A DNA stretch of 64,000 nt from Brachionus manjavacas (Eukaryota; Rotifera; Eurotatoria; Ploima; Brachionidae). The DNA lies in NCBI GenBank assembly GCA_019054805.1, contig JAHQIY010000004.1, forward strand, positions 4,154,001 through 4,218,000. The letters are read 5' to 3'. Below the pieces are notes generated by a model, which saw only the letters and a program-made list of their open reading frames with translations, was not told the DNA's origin and did no database searches. Shown piece by piece: positions 35,013 through 47,900 of this stretch. Made by a program: the position numbers and the translations under genes. Positions within the stretch are counted from its first letter, which is position 1. Every line of letters begins with the position of its first letter.

Positions 35013-37539
35013 TCACTTAGTTCTAAATTTGTTGCCCCGACTTTTTAATTAAACTTATCTAAATAAAATTTTAATTACAATTTTTAAAGTTAAAATTATA
35101 TTGAATCTCGGAACTACTTTATTTAGGTCTTTTCAATTAACAAATAGACAAACACTCTTATTGACCTGGACAAATTTTTCCTTGGGAAAAAAATCAAGAT
35201 TTTTCTAAAATAGCAATTAAAATAAAGTATGATAATTTAAAAAGATTTAACTAGAGAAAAACGTTTCTCACTTTCTGACAAAATACTCAATTGGGTCCAT
35301 ATCAAACTTTTGATTCACTTCTCACAAATCTAAACTAGATAAGTTATCGTTTTAAACCACTGCATATTTTGGATAATTGATAATGTCAGATGAAATTTAT
35401 AAGTTAAAATGTTTTTATAAGTTAAAATCTAAACACTAAACTCCGACAGATTTGCTCTAATTTAAAATTGAACTTTTCGTGTTAATTTTAAATAGAAAAA
35501 CCCTCATGGAATTGATAAATTAGCACGAAAATTTTTCGTGAATATTTATCTTCTACAAATGATATTTTACGCCTCTAGAGTATATATAAGCTAAATAAGT
35601 TAGCGTTTGATCTTTTAAGGGGCGCTGCATTTTAAACTGTTTGATCAACATGCCATCGTATTTTGCATGTAACTCGTCAATTTTAAGTTTATTTATTTTT
35701 GTAAATACCATTGACCACGGATCAATATTGACTCTAGGGTTAAAATATCAATAATGACCAAGTTTATTTTAATACCTTATAAATAATCAAAATTTTCATC
35801 GGATTTAAAAAAAACCCAAACTCTGCATTAAAATATGATCAAATAATCTTTTGGTCACACGCATACCCAAGCGGTTTTTAATAACTAAATAAAAATATTT
35901 TTTTGTTTATTTACCCAACTAATTTACAAAATTAGGTATTTGATAAATTAAAGTAGAATTAATCCAAAAGTACATTGAAAAGACTAAAAATAAACTTTGT
36001 TTAATTGACCTTAAATTTTTATTAGAAATACTTTTTTGTACTTCCAAGGACTTAAATGCTTTTCAGGATTGAATAAAATTTTTTATTCTAAATTAAATAA
36101 TAAACATTGTGGTTATTTAGGGTCTATTGATGGATTGCTTGAAAAATTTCTGATTTTGAAATGATTGATTTTTAAGAAACAAAAAATTTAATTAAAAAAA
36201 TGAATAAATAATGACTAATTAAATTGAATTTAATTTAAAAATTAATGAATTTTTAATCAATGCAAACCGGGATTAATTTGAAGCAGGCTTTTGATAGCAA
36301 TATGCTCACTAAAATAAATCAACAAAGAGATAATTTGGTTAAAAATGATTTATATTTTATATGACTGATAAAAAAAAGAAAATTTGACCCACGGAATATT
36401 CGAAAGTAAATATTTACAAATATTCTTCACTTGACTAGCTGCTAGCTATTTTCTTAATAGATAATTTATTAATCTAAAACCCGAAGGAATTTTATCTAAA
36501 TTAAGGCTCATATTTCTTAAAATTATCTTCATTTAGTAATTATGAAGCTTACCGATTCGACTAAATGGATTGTTAAATAGATTGGATTTCTCGACTGCCA
36601 CCCAAATAGTTTTGTTTCGGTTGAGAAAATCTTGGATTAAATTTCAATGAATTTATATAAAAAATTTTCTCTCAATATATAAAAAAAAAATGATATAGAT
36701 CTACGATAATGATAAGATAATATTAGCTTTAATTTCACGAAACAAAAATAATTAATAATTTTGCGAATTTTGTTGAAATTGAATTAAAATCTAAAATATA
36801 TACTTATTTCTAAAATATATAAGATATTCAGATTATATATTAAATTTTAAAAGCTTTCATGTCATTTTCATTTTTAGTACAAAATTTCAAAATAAAATGG
36901 AACTTATGTGTTAGTTCTAATTAAGCTTTTAAATATATAAAAATGCATTAATTGACAAAAAAATTTCTTAATAAGTACCATCAAAATACTTATCACTTTA
37001 AAAAATTTCGGAGTATAAAAATACTTAATTACATAACTTAAGGAATGCTTATTTTTATAAAAAAATGTCAAAATATTATGCCAAATACAAGTATATATAC
37101 TAAAAAAATCTAAATTACAATCAATCGCGTGAATCAAGAAAATTTTGTATTTTGAATTAAAAACATGCGTATTTAAGTTAATTACAATGGACGTAGAAAA
37201 AATGATATTAAATTCAAATTTTGCTCAATGAGTATTTAGGGACACTTCTACTTCATTTTGTCTATGTAATTGTCATATTAATTAGAAGCAATTTAAATCA
37301 AATTAAAAAAGTATTATTATAACAAACAAAGGAGGAAGAAACCTTCATAGTTTAAAATGAGAAAATTAAATTAATCAAACACAACTTCAAATAATAATTA
37401 TAATTTGAATAAGTAAAGTTTTCATCCAAAATTAAAAATTTTATTTTATTTTTGAGGTGTATGGTTTTAAGAATTCATAAAAATTTATTTTATTAACAAT
37501 TTTTTTTAAATTAAAAATTATAAATTTTAAAGCCATAAA

Positions 37540-37559
37540 TTATTATTATTATTATTATT
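37540..37559. repeat. TTA microsatellite
   Basis: About six and a half TTA units in a row. LINE copies here end in similar trinucleotide runs, but no LINE sequence is seen beside it. Confidence 0.8.
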
Positions 37560-39049
37560 CTGGTAGAAAAATATTTTCTGATTTAAATGCAATTTTGTAA
37601 AAACTGCATTGACCATGTAAACGTGCTAACTTTGAATAACTGAAGGTATTAAAAAAGGATTTTATTATTTATTTTTGATTTACTCTTTATAAGTACTTAT
37701 ATTTGATTATTCCTCAATTTACCATAGTAAAAAAAATGAAGATTTTTCAGTAAAAAGTTTTTTGAAATCTTATTAAAACAATTTAAGCATATGCTTCATT
37801 CAGACTCTTTTTCAGAAAGAAATTTATAAATTGATCTAAATAAATTAAATTTAGCTAAGAACGGGTGAATTTGCAGGCTCTTTTAATTATATTAAAAATA
37901 AATAATATTCGTGAAAATTTAAGTTTTTAAATAATTTAACTTTCATTTTTTAATTTTGAAATTTTGTAAATTTCGTGCTATCTCATATAATCACTTTATT
38001 TACTATCGCAAACATGTTTTTTAATTTGGCGAATTTACATTAATAATGGTTAAAAAGAAAAGATTTGAATATATATCTGTATCTCCTTATGTTATTAATT
38101 TTTTAATAAATGATCTGCTTGAGAATTATCATTAATTTAATATTGGTGCAAATATTAATCAATGGAATCATTTAATCTAAACCAATTTCGATGATGTATT
38201 TAAATTATCACCTTCAAATTTGCAATGTCATTCAAAACAATTCGAATCGGTTCAAAACTTTAGATAAAAAATTTAATGCAAAAATTTGCAGCTTTAAAAT
38301 TTCAAAAAAGCAAAATTAAAAGCATTTTTTTAACAAAAAAAAAAAAAATTTTTTGAAAAAGGAAAGGAATAAAAGTTGAGTATATTAAAAAACACTAAAT
38401 TACTAATTTCCAAAATTTTTTGGTCATGTAATTTCAAAATTGGTCACGTAATTTTTTTCTTGTTAACAAAATACATTTTTTAGATTAATTTTCTTTTTAA
38501 TCTAAATTATTTTGATCACATATTCACTGGTCACATAGTGAAATAGACACCAATTTTTACGAGAAAAGAGTAAAGTCAAACGTTAATCTGTAAATGATAA
38601 AAAAAATTTTCACCAAAAGAGAAAGTCACACAAAAATGCTCTTTTACTGGGAAACTCAAGAAAAAAAGTCCCAAATCTGGGAATATCAATCAAAACTGGG
38701 ATAAAGTCAAACAAAAATTTTTAGCATATTTTAAAATTTTACTGGTTTGGTTATTTTGAATATTATTAGTGTTGAGCAGCGGTCCTGGAAAGACCGGTCT
38801 TTTAAAACGGCCCAAAAAAGTTTCATTATAATTATTCAAAAAAATATTATAATTAATTAATTTTGATTACAAAATATTGTAATTTTAATGCAAAAAAAAA
38901 TAACGCTAAACCCGAACACGGATTTTTGATCCTACAAAAATATTGTCTTTCTTTTGTAAAAAGATTTAAAGACATGGCTAATTAAATTAAATCAAACTCT
39001 ACTTAATTTAAATACTTCCTTTAATAATAAATAATTTTTTGAACCATGT

Positions 39050-39210
39050 CTCGAAGAAAAGCTGTCTTACAAGCTCTTGAACTTCTAAAAATGCGTGTGA
39101 TACCTAATCAGAAGTCTCTGATGATAATGATAATGATTATGAGTATAATGATGACTTTGATAATGATTTGAAGAAGAAATGGAAACATCAATATTTATCC
39201 GAATTTTAAT
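39050..39210 (+). pseudogene. Coding-like acidic relic
   Basis: An ATG opens MSRRKAVLQALELLK. After a one-base shift the sequence continues as SDDNDNDYEYNDDFDNDLKK, then a stop. A basic start followed by an acidic stretch resembles the N-terminus of piggyBac-like transposases, but nothing catalytic follows. Confidence 0.25.
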
Positions 39211-39465
39211 AATAATTTCTCCTTTACCTTCTTTTTTAATAAATTCCCATAAACCTTACCCCTAGAATCTTAATTTCAGCTTTATTTTGTAGCCAGCTTG
39301 ATTGTTTATTAAGATTTTAGATTAAAAATAATATTTTTACTTCATTTAAAAATTAGAGTTAAATTAAATTTAATTTTGATAGTAGCACACAATTTTTCCA
39401 AAATTTATAATTCATTTTGAATATTAAAAAAAATACTTTTAATCAAAATTAAATTCATATAAATC

Positions 39466-39535
39466 CAGAGTTGGTTAAAAGTCCCAAAATAAAGTCCAAG
39501 TCAGGACTTTTTTTTGAGCAAAAAAGTCTTCACAT
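39466..39535 (+). mobile_element. hAT-like element end
   Basis: Starts CAGAGTTGG and shares about 40 bases at roughly three-quarters identity with the reverse complement of 62694-62735, which also starts CAGAGTTG. CAGRGTTG is a frequent hAT terminus. The matching other end is not found nearby. Confidence 0.35.
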
Positions 39536-40211
39536 TCATTGATCATGATAAGCAATAAAAAATGACTGGAAAAATGCTTTGACAGTAGTTGAGAATTAGA
39601 CGGAAATTTTCGTGATCTTCTGTTAAATATAATTTTCCCTAGAATAATTACTCTGCATAAATGTATAAAAAGGAAACAATTCTATTCTATAATTCTATTT
39701 TAAATAAATTTGATCTTGATTCAGAATAAAAAAAGACAATTTTCTATCGCGAAAAAAATAAATCTATTGTATTTTATAATATGTTGAATCAATATCTTAT
39801 ATATCACGATATGCAATAGTAAGTAAACTTATCTTATTTATTAAAATTGTTCAAAGTTCTATTGAGGAAAGATCCAACCATCAATTATTTTTGAACGCTT
39901 TGAAAATCAAGATTAAATATAATTCAAAATAGTAGAACCTATTGTATTTTACTTACTCAACAAAACGGATTAAAAAAACGTATACAGAAAAAAAAGTGGC
40001 TGATTTAGCTAAATTTGGGCTCTAGAAATTTGCTTCTATTTAAAAAGTAAAAAAAGTGATGTGGTATTTGATATTTGAATGAAAATTAGATAATACTGAA
40101 TCAACTTTTTTTTAAAGTCTAATGTTGATAATAAAACTTATATTTTTTCATGTAATATAAAAATTGCATAAAAATAAAAACTGAAATACAAGTTCTCACA
40201 TGCTGATATTA

Positions 40212-40220
40212 GAATATTTT
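40212..40220. repeat. Target-site duplication, left copy
   Basis: GAATATTTT directly before the left inverted repeat; the same nine bases follow the right end at 41111-41119. Confidence 0.85.
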
Positions 40221-41110
40221 GGTTGTCTCTAAATTCCGGAACCGGAACATGGAACCCGGAACCAAAATAAAATCCAGAACCCGGAACTATATACTAAAAT
40301 CCGGAACTAAGTTCAAGTTGAAAATTACCTGCTAATACTCGGAACCGGAACAGTCTAAAACACGGAACCAGAAAAATTTAAAAAATATATGATTTAAAAA
40401 AAAATTTTCAAAAAATTTTTCAATTTTTAAAATTAAGTTAATTTTTAGTTGAAAGATGCGGAGAATGCTGAAAAAGACAGCTTGCCAAGTTTTACACAAT
40501 TAGTTTCTGAGATCAGAAAGTTCGTTTTTAAGTAATTTTGAGTATTAAATTTAGAAATAAAAAATCTAAAAATTATTTTTTAAGAAAATATACTAGAAGT
40601 CAATTGAAAACTTTGTCTTATTTTGTTTGTGATGTGAGTGTTCTTCGTGATAAGTCGGTTTTAATTAAGGAAGATATGTTGAAAATTATTCCAGCTTCAA
40701 TACCTGACGAAGCGTTGAATGTAAATATTGAAAAATTTGAATGTTTTTTTGAGCCCGACGCATTACTTAGTTAAAAAAAAATTTTAGAAGTAAAAATTTG
40801 TCAAATTGAACCGCGTGTTACACGAAGTAAAAAATAATTTTTTTGTTAATTTTCCGTTAATTTCATTAAATTTAAAATATAAATAAACTATTGACTTTTG
40901 TAAATTATTTTTAAATCAGTTCCGGATTTTAGTAGGACTTCGGTTCCGTTCCGTTTTTTAGGATGTTCCGGTTCCGGATTTTAGTATACAGTTCCGTAAG
41001 AAAAATGTTCCGGACTTTAGTATATAGTTCCGGATTCCTTTAGTATATAGTTTAGATATTTTATTTTGGTTCCGGGTTCCATGTTCCGGTTCCGGATTTT
41101 AGGGACTACC
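40221..41110. mobile_element. 890-bp TIR element with 9-bp target duplication (MULE-like)
   Basis: The outermost 53 bases (40221-40273 and 41058-41110) are inverted copies with only a few differences, beginning GGTTGTCTCT and GGTAGTCCCT. Exact 9-bp repeats GAATATTTT flank it. Inside each end, subterminal units built on TCCGGAAC and ACTATATACTAAA recur several times. A 9-bp duplication with long inverted repeats fits the Mutator-like superfamily. No transposase is present, so it would depend on a partner. The middle holds one open frame without an ATG (40535-40774). Confidence 0.8.
40535..40774 (+). other. Open frame inside the TIR element
   Basis: About 79 codons between stops, with no ATG start (first possible start TTG at 40538). 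Composition is protein-like (KNYFLRKYTRSQLKTLSYF, IPASIPDEALNVN), but no family is recognised. It may be an internal transposase remnant or a captured gene piece. Confidence 0.3.
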
Positions 41111-41119
41111 GAATATTTT
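41111..41119. repeat. Target-site duplication, right copy
   Basis: GAATATTTT, identical to 40212-40220. Confidence 0.85.
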
Positions 41120-41905
41120 ATTTATTGAATTTCGATCTATAAATTTAAAAGAATATAAAAATAAAAAAAAAAAACTTTCATAATTTAGATTAACTATTTT
41201 CGTTTAAAAGTTTTGATTTTTTTTAATAAATGTACCAACTTTTCACATCTCATATTTTCAATTAGTAAAATTTTTAAAGATGCAAAGCGTCTCGTGAAGT
41301 GAAATTGTCATTGTTCTATTTTGAAAAAATCTATAAAACTTTTTCAAAGTTAAAGATATTTTAATTTGTAAGATTAAAACATTGCTCTTGGTAAAAGTAG
41401 CGGTAATAAGAGGGAATCAAAACAAAAGTTGTTAATACCAAAAGCCCAAGTTGAGCTGCAGAAGTCTTTCTCAGCTTTCTTTGCACCAAAAACTTCTTTT
41501 ATAATTCACCTATTCATTGATAAATTAAAATCCATGATGAGTTTTCATATTAATTTTCCTTTTGATTTTATTCCAGCTTTTAGCTTGAAAAATAAATAAA
41601 TAAAATTTTTTTTGATACTAATCGAATTTGCCTTTTGAAATATATTTTATCGGAATAGCATAAATTTAAAAAATCTTAAAATTAAATTAAAAATTAGGTA
41701 CAAACTAGAAAAGATATGTTTGGACTTAGATTAAAAAAAATATTGAATTGAATGATACTTTTAACTTTTTATTTAAAAAAAAGACATAAGGATTACATTA
41801 TCTATCTAGGAATATTTCAGGAATACTGTTAAAGATAGCTTTAAAATCATTATAAAAATAGGATTGAAATCTAAGATTAAGATTTAATATTAATTAAGAA
41901 TAAAA
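41120..41905. other. Spacer downstream of the large unknown gene
   Basis: AT-rich. A short frame around 41395-41520 looks coding-like (KQKLLIPKAQVELQKSF) but has no start or partner. Confidence 0.4.
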
Positions 41906-44900
41906 TTAAGATTTAACATTGGAATCATTGACATTCGCCTCTTTAACGATGCCTAGCAAATTTTTAGGCAATTCTTCAAATTTGACTTTCTTTTGGTCAC
42001 CATTCTTATCAAAACCGATAAAAGTAGATTTCATTGTGGTGCCCCCAATTTGATACTCATGAGTTTCAGTATCAAACTTTCCTGTTTCAGGTGGTCTCAA
42101 AGGATCATATTCACAGTTGAAGTGATGATACAATGTTTCACCATTAGTCGTATTTTTGTCGCGTGCAATTTTCAAGTTTTGGTTTACTGAATCAACATCA
42201 ATGACTTCCTCTCCAGAAATTTTAGCCAATCTTTTGGCCTCTTCTCGGCTCAATTTCGCCTCCAGATATCCCTCAAACTCTTTTAAGTCTGCAAATTTAA
42301 GAATTTTTCTAGCTGTTTTAGGTGACAACTGAGGCTGTTTTCCAGCTAAGTACTGGGCCAGATTTTCATAAAAAGAACTACCATTTTGATGATAAACATA
42401 AACAGGTGCATCTCTCAAGGCAAACTCAGGTTTTAATGGTAATTTCTGCTCAATTTGTTTGCTAAATTTAGCCGGTGAAATCATAAGGGGTCGAGCAGGA
42501 CCAGTTGGACCACGGTCTGGTAGCATCAGTTGGTAGGCTCGATTAGCACCTCGAACAGCATCATTCGGATAATCATACTGAACATAAACATTACACTCTC
42601 TATTTTTTGTTAAAATAAGTTCATCATCATTTATTAAGATTATTTTCGGCTTCATTCCTTCACTTTTATCTAATATTTTGTCCCAAGTTGGCTTCAAGTA
42701 TTGTGGACTAGTCAAAAATTGTTGACGCAAGTTTAATTTTGTATTGGGAACCAAAGCACGATACTTGGAGTTCATTTGTACTGGTCGGTACTCTTTAGAC
42801 TCGACAAAATCTTCGGTCAAAACTCCTCTAATAAATGGATAGTTTTCAAAGCCACCAAAACTATTGTTGTTTGCATCGTGAACTGGTTGATAGTCTTTTC
42901 CTTTTCTAAATTTGCTGTCATCTTCCTCCAGAAAATTTCTCTTCTTTTTAGACTTGTCAAATTTATTGTAGCCATAAATCTGCACTTCAGCAAGGCGTTT
43001 CCGATCAAGAGATTCATCGCTGGACCCGTCTTTGTTCAATGTTGGATCATTTAACTCATTCAAACTTCTCCATGGCTTTCTATTGGGATCATAGTCTAGC
43101 TCATTGTTCAAATTAGCATTTGAATTGTAGGCTTTGATTAAGTTGTCCATTTGTTTTTCTTTGTTAGTTCTATTAATAAGCAATTGATGCATCCACAATT
43201 TACCAACATCAGGCAATTTCTGTTGGAAAAATGCTCTTCTGGCCGCTTCTTGTTTAATTTTTTCCTGTGCCAATTTTTTAGCTTGCTCAATTTTTGTTTG
43301 TTTTTCAGTTTTTTTCTGAGGCTTTGGCGATTTGGCTCTGCTGTCGCCATCTTTTCGAATCAAATGACCAGGTTTTCCGGGCTGCTTGATGATCACATTC
43401 TTTGGCTTATTTGCATCAGGCTGAGTTTTTCTGGTTGGTAAATTTGGATCAAAGCGAATGTGTCTAGACGGTGACTTAGCCTCGCTCTCGCGCAATTTTG
43501 AATTAGAAGGTTCATTATCTAAATTTTCGATTTTTTCACTTCCGATTACCAAGCTAGCAGGATTTGGTCTGTTCTTGACATCTTTTTCCGGTTTTTCGAG
43601 ATCCACTTTAGGCTCTGCAGCATCCTGATTTAGTTGACTCGGCTTTGCAGAAGCATAATTTCTGATGTCGTTTCGAAATTTAGGCACAATATAAAATCTC
43701 TGTCCACTTTGGTCATCTATAACATATTTCCTGTTAGTTTTGGTATCTTGGTACACATCAATCTGAATTGATTCAATATCTTCCTGATCTATATAAGGTG
43801 TATTAGCGTTTCGCCAATTGTTCGGTAAGATCACCCATCTTTTTTTGGTATCAGCCCTACAGACTAGAATTATTTCTCCCGAATTTTCGTCTCTATAGCT
43901 GGCAAAATCGTCTAAGTTTGTCATTGACAGCTCACTTTCTTCCACATAGTCAATATCAACACTTTGTTCGGCTTCATCTTCATGCTTCATTCTTATGACT
44001 TGGTTCGAATCTTGAACTTTTTCTGCCGAAGGAGACAACTTTTTAATAGAATCACTCTCAACAATGTAATAAATTTTATTGTTTTCTTCATCAATTACAT
44101 ATTTTCGACCCCTGATTTCATCGTAGAATACATTGATGTTATTCAAGTCGATGTCTTGTTCGGCTATGTACGCCGAATTCGGCGATTCTCTCCAATTGTG
44201 AGCCAAAATGATAAAACTTTCAGCTGAATCCGTGTTGATAAGTATTGGCTCCCCAGTTTCCGGATCGTTCTCCACAATAAACTGATTCATGTCAATCTCC
44301 TTTAAATCATTTTCTTCCACATATTTTACTTTTGGTTTACTTGGTTCTTTTTTGTTAACATTTCGTCTATTGTCATGAATATTTTTTTTCTTTCGTCGCT
44401 CATCTTCATCATCGCTTCCATTTCCACCATCACCACCTGTTTGTCTTATACTTGATGTGGCACTATTTGGATTTGAAGTGAACACACTGTTGTTTGAAGT
44501 GTTTGGATAAGATGCCACGGAACGGTTCGAACCACTTGCCGAGTTTTCCTGACTTCCTGCCACTCTCCTGGTCTTGTAGCCTGCAGAATTTAAATCCTCG
44601 TCCTTAAATGTAACTCTGGGCTTTATTGGCACATTTGTCTCAAAGCGATCCATCATGGCAACTATTTGATTATTTGATGGGATTACATTAGTAGTATCTT
44701 TTAGCTTTAATTCATTCAATGAGTCTTCTAAAGAAGAATAACCGGACTCGAGAGTTTTGTTGGAAGATCTAAATTTTTCTTTTTGAATTTTTTTCTTAAC
44801 TAGCTTATTTTTTACATCATTTTTATTAAAAGAAACCAAGCTTGTAGACTCTAATTCATTGATTTCATCATCATCACAAATATTTTCGCTTGACAAACTT

Positions 44901-47900
44901 AGTTTTTTGTCAAATTTATATTGATAGTTTTGAATTAGTTCTTTATCTGTTTTAGATTTTCTCATTAGAAGTTTGAGTTCCTCTTCAAGGTGCTTCATTT
45001 CTTTTTCGTTAGCCTTATCAAACAATTTCATAATCTCAGGAACACGTTTTTTCCGGTATTCGTCTCGTTTTAAGGCTTTCTTATATTCCCTATGAATATT
45101 TTCAAGGATTAACTTTTCCATTTTGGTCTTGGGGTCCGAGTAAGGGTTGTCATCCGACTCCAGATCATTAATGGCTGATTTTTCTTCCTCATCAAATTTT
45201 TTAATTTTTCCTTCATTTTTCGGTTGACTAAAACCGAGGGAGTGAATTTCAGCATTGTCACAGATATTGATGTTCTCAACACTTTGGCTCAGATTTGATG
45301 CACCAATCGAGCATTTTCGGTTCGGACTTTGGGAAAAAACTAGAAATTGGGGCCTCTGATGCTCAATGTTCATACTATTTTCTTTATTTTTATGTTCGCA
45401 ATTTACGTTTGTTGATTGTGTAGGTAAATTTTGAATGAAATTTAATTCAGGCTCTGCCATTACATCATCGTCAACATTCAACTCATTATTCTATGATTAC
45501 GAAATAGTAATTTTTTTGTGAAAATGTTGTAAATTAAATTAATTCTATGATTTACCTTTAACAAAATATGTAGAATTAATTCGCTATAAGAAAAAAATGA
45601 TGCACAATTTTAATGTTTCGTAGATTTAGCTTTAAATTAAAAAAAAACGAAAGAGGTAATTTTGAAGGGATTTTATTTAAAAATAGTAGAAAAAAAATTT
45701 CCATCAAAACAGATTTATAAACATCATAGAAGCGAAATACATAAAAAGCTGCATTAATGCTACAATTACGTAATCGAAGCCTTTAAATAAACGGGATGGA
45801 AATATTATTACATTTGTGCTAAAAAAAATGAATAATGACAGATTCAAATCAAGGACTAGGATTTAAGCGAACACTAAAAGCAAACTTTAGCCATTTAAAA
45901 CCAAAAATTAAAGTTTCAAGCAAGTATTTTAATGATAAGCCTAATTCTTTTATAAACTTGCCATTTATGCACTGGATTAAGATCCAAATGCTAAATTTTA
46001 TTATTTTTTTTTGAAAAAAAAATTATTTATTTTCTAATTAATTACACAAATTTTGCTTCAATTCTAAACCCGATCTTGGATCTTATACAATTGTACCCTT
46101 TTTAAAATAAAAAACATTAGATTTTTGAATGAAAAGAAAACCAGTGGAAAATATTTTAAAACTTTTATTTTAAATGCCGACCATTTCTAGTTAAATTTAT
46201 TTTAAAATTAGATAACTGGATTTGGTGCGAAATGCAAATAATTTGAAACTTGATCTTGGCTTGTTCGAATCAAATATATCTCTGATGGCAAATATCTAAG
46301 AATAATAAAGTAATTAAAAAAACTTTGCTTTATTAAAAATTGGTATTCTTTTTTTATTAAATACAAAATAGTCGTCAATTTTTTCCTAATTTTATTAAAA
46401 ATAATAAATTAAAAAATCATTTAAAATATACACCACTGGAGTCAAAAAAAATTAAAAAATCAATCAAAAAATAATCAAGCATTCTAAACTAAATCCTTTA
46501 ATTGTGCATCAAAATTTTTCATTAAGAAAAAAAACTAATTAGATAAAAACACGTTTAAAAAAAAACAAAAAAAAAACCAAAATCTCAAATTGATGTAAGG
46601 TTTATAGACTTGTCATTAATTCACTATAAATTTTTTTTTAAACTAATTTAGCTTACAATTTGATTTTTGGACAACAACTTTTGTTTAAAATTAGCAGATG
46701 GTTGAGTTTGGTTAGCAAACTTTTCCAGAATCACGTCATTTGATGAAGGAGCACGTTTTCTCTCTTTGACTGCAGGCCTACTTGAATTGGTCGAATCGGT
46801 TCGAAAACTGGCTCGCTCAATGTGTTCATTCTCATTTGCACCTAAAGGCTCTTCGATTTCCATTACTTTTTTCCTAATTCTCGGCCTTTCATACGCCTCA
46901 AAATCAATATCAACCATGTTCTCATTGAAATCAACTTTACGCATTTGTTTTTGACTATCCTGAGACGTATTTCTCTGTTTGATTATAGACTTAGGACTGA
47001 CATTTTGATCCTGGACTAACACCATGTCATTTTGGCTTAATTTTTTTTTTAAATTATCCGGTAGATCAAGTTTGGTGTTGGATGGTACAGGCACTGGATC
47101 TTTTGCCTCATAGCGAAACATTTTGGGAACTTTATCAATAGAAAATCTGTACGAATCGTTCAATTCAGGATTATTTGGAATATTTTTTTCAATTGTATTT
47201 TTTTTTAAATTCGATCTTGGTTCCTTATAAGGCTGATCTATTTTAAACAATGCTGGTATCTGTCTAATAGAGTATTCACTCATTTGAGGAAGCTTTTCAT
47301 TTAGTTTGTTGCTATTTTCCATGAGACTTTTTTTAAAATTAGCAACCGCTTCTCCTTTTGGAGCATTTATTTTTAAATTAGTTGGAATTTGATCTAAACC
47401 GGAGTTTTGTTGATCAATAAAATTTTTTTTTAAATTTGATGCCATCTCTCTTGTCGGAGGATCTCTGAATAAAGCAGGATTTTTTTTAATCAAATTATTC
47501 TCGTATTGTTTGTCGGCAATTTCACCAAAATTAGTTTTGGATTTAGATTGTATTTTAGGCGAACTTGACTTGAATGGTGCAGAATTCAACTTTATAGGAT
47601 CCTCTTCTAATTGAGTAAAAGAATCGTTCAGTTCTGGGTTATTCGGAATATTTTTTTCGCTGTGATTCTTCCTAAGATCACTGGGACTAAATTTATGTCC
47701 GTACGGGACTTGTCTGATTGAATACTCTCCAATTTCTTTAGTATTCTTTGACAAATCAGGACTTGATTGAAGTAAGGGTCTTGGACTCAAATTTTTAGAA
47801 TAAGGAAATCTTAAACTGCTATTATTACTTTCACTATTAAACCCTAAATCCTCTTCCTTAACCACATTTTCATCATCACATATTATATTAAATGGTTTCT

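Larger units (their letters stand above)
32011..40220. other. Gene-poor AT-rich region
   Basis: About 8.2 kb without a convincing exon. It holds an inverted repeat (32013-32031 with 32076-32094), a perfect hairpin (34940-35012), a TTA microsatellite (37540-37559), a 14-base palindrome (38789-38802), an acidic coding-like relic (about 39050-39210) and a hAT-like end (39466-39535). Confidence 0.6.

Noticed and set aside
36904..37137. 77-codon minus-strand ORF
   Set aside because: Phe/Ile/Lys-rich translation of AT-rich DNA, no start context, no domain.
41395..41520. Coding-like stretch KQKLLIPKAQVELQKSF
   Set aside because: Too short, no start or splice partner, no recognised family.
42776..44227. 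Plus-strand and alternate-frame ORFs inside the large minus-strand gene
   Set aside because: Low-complexity shadows of the long coding exon.
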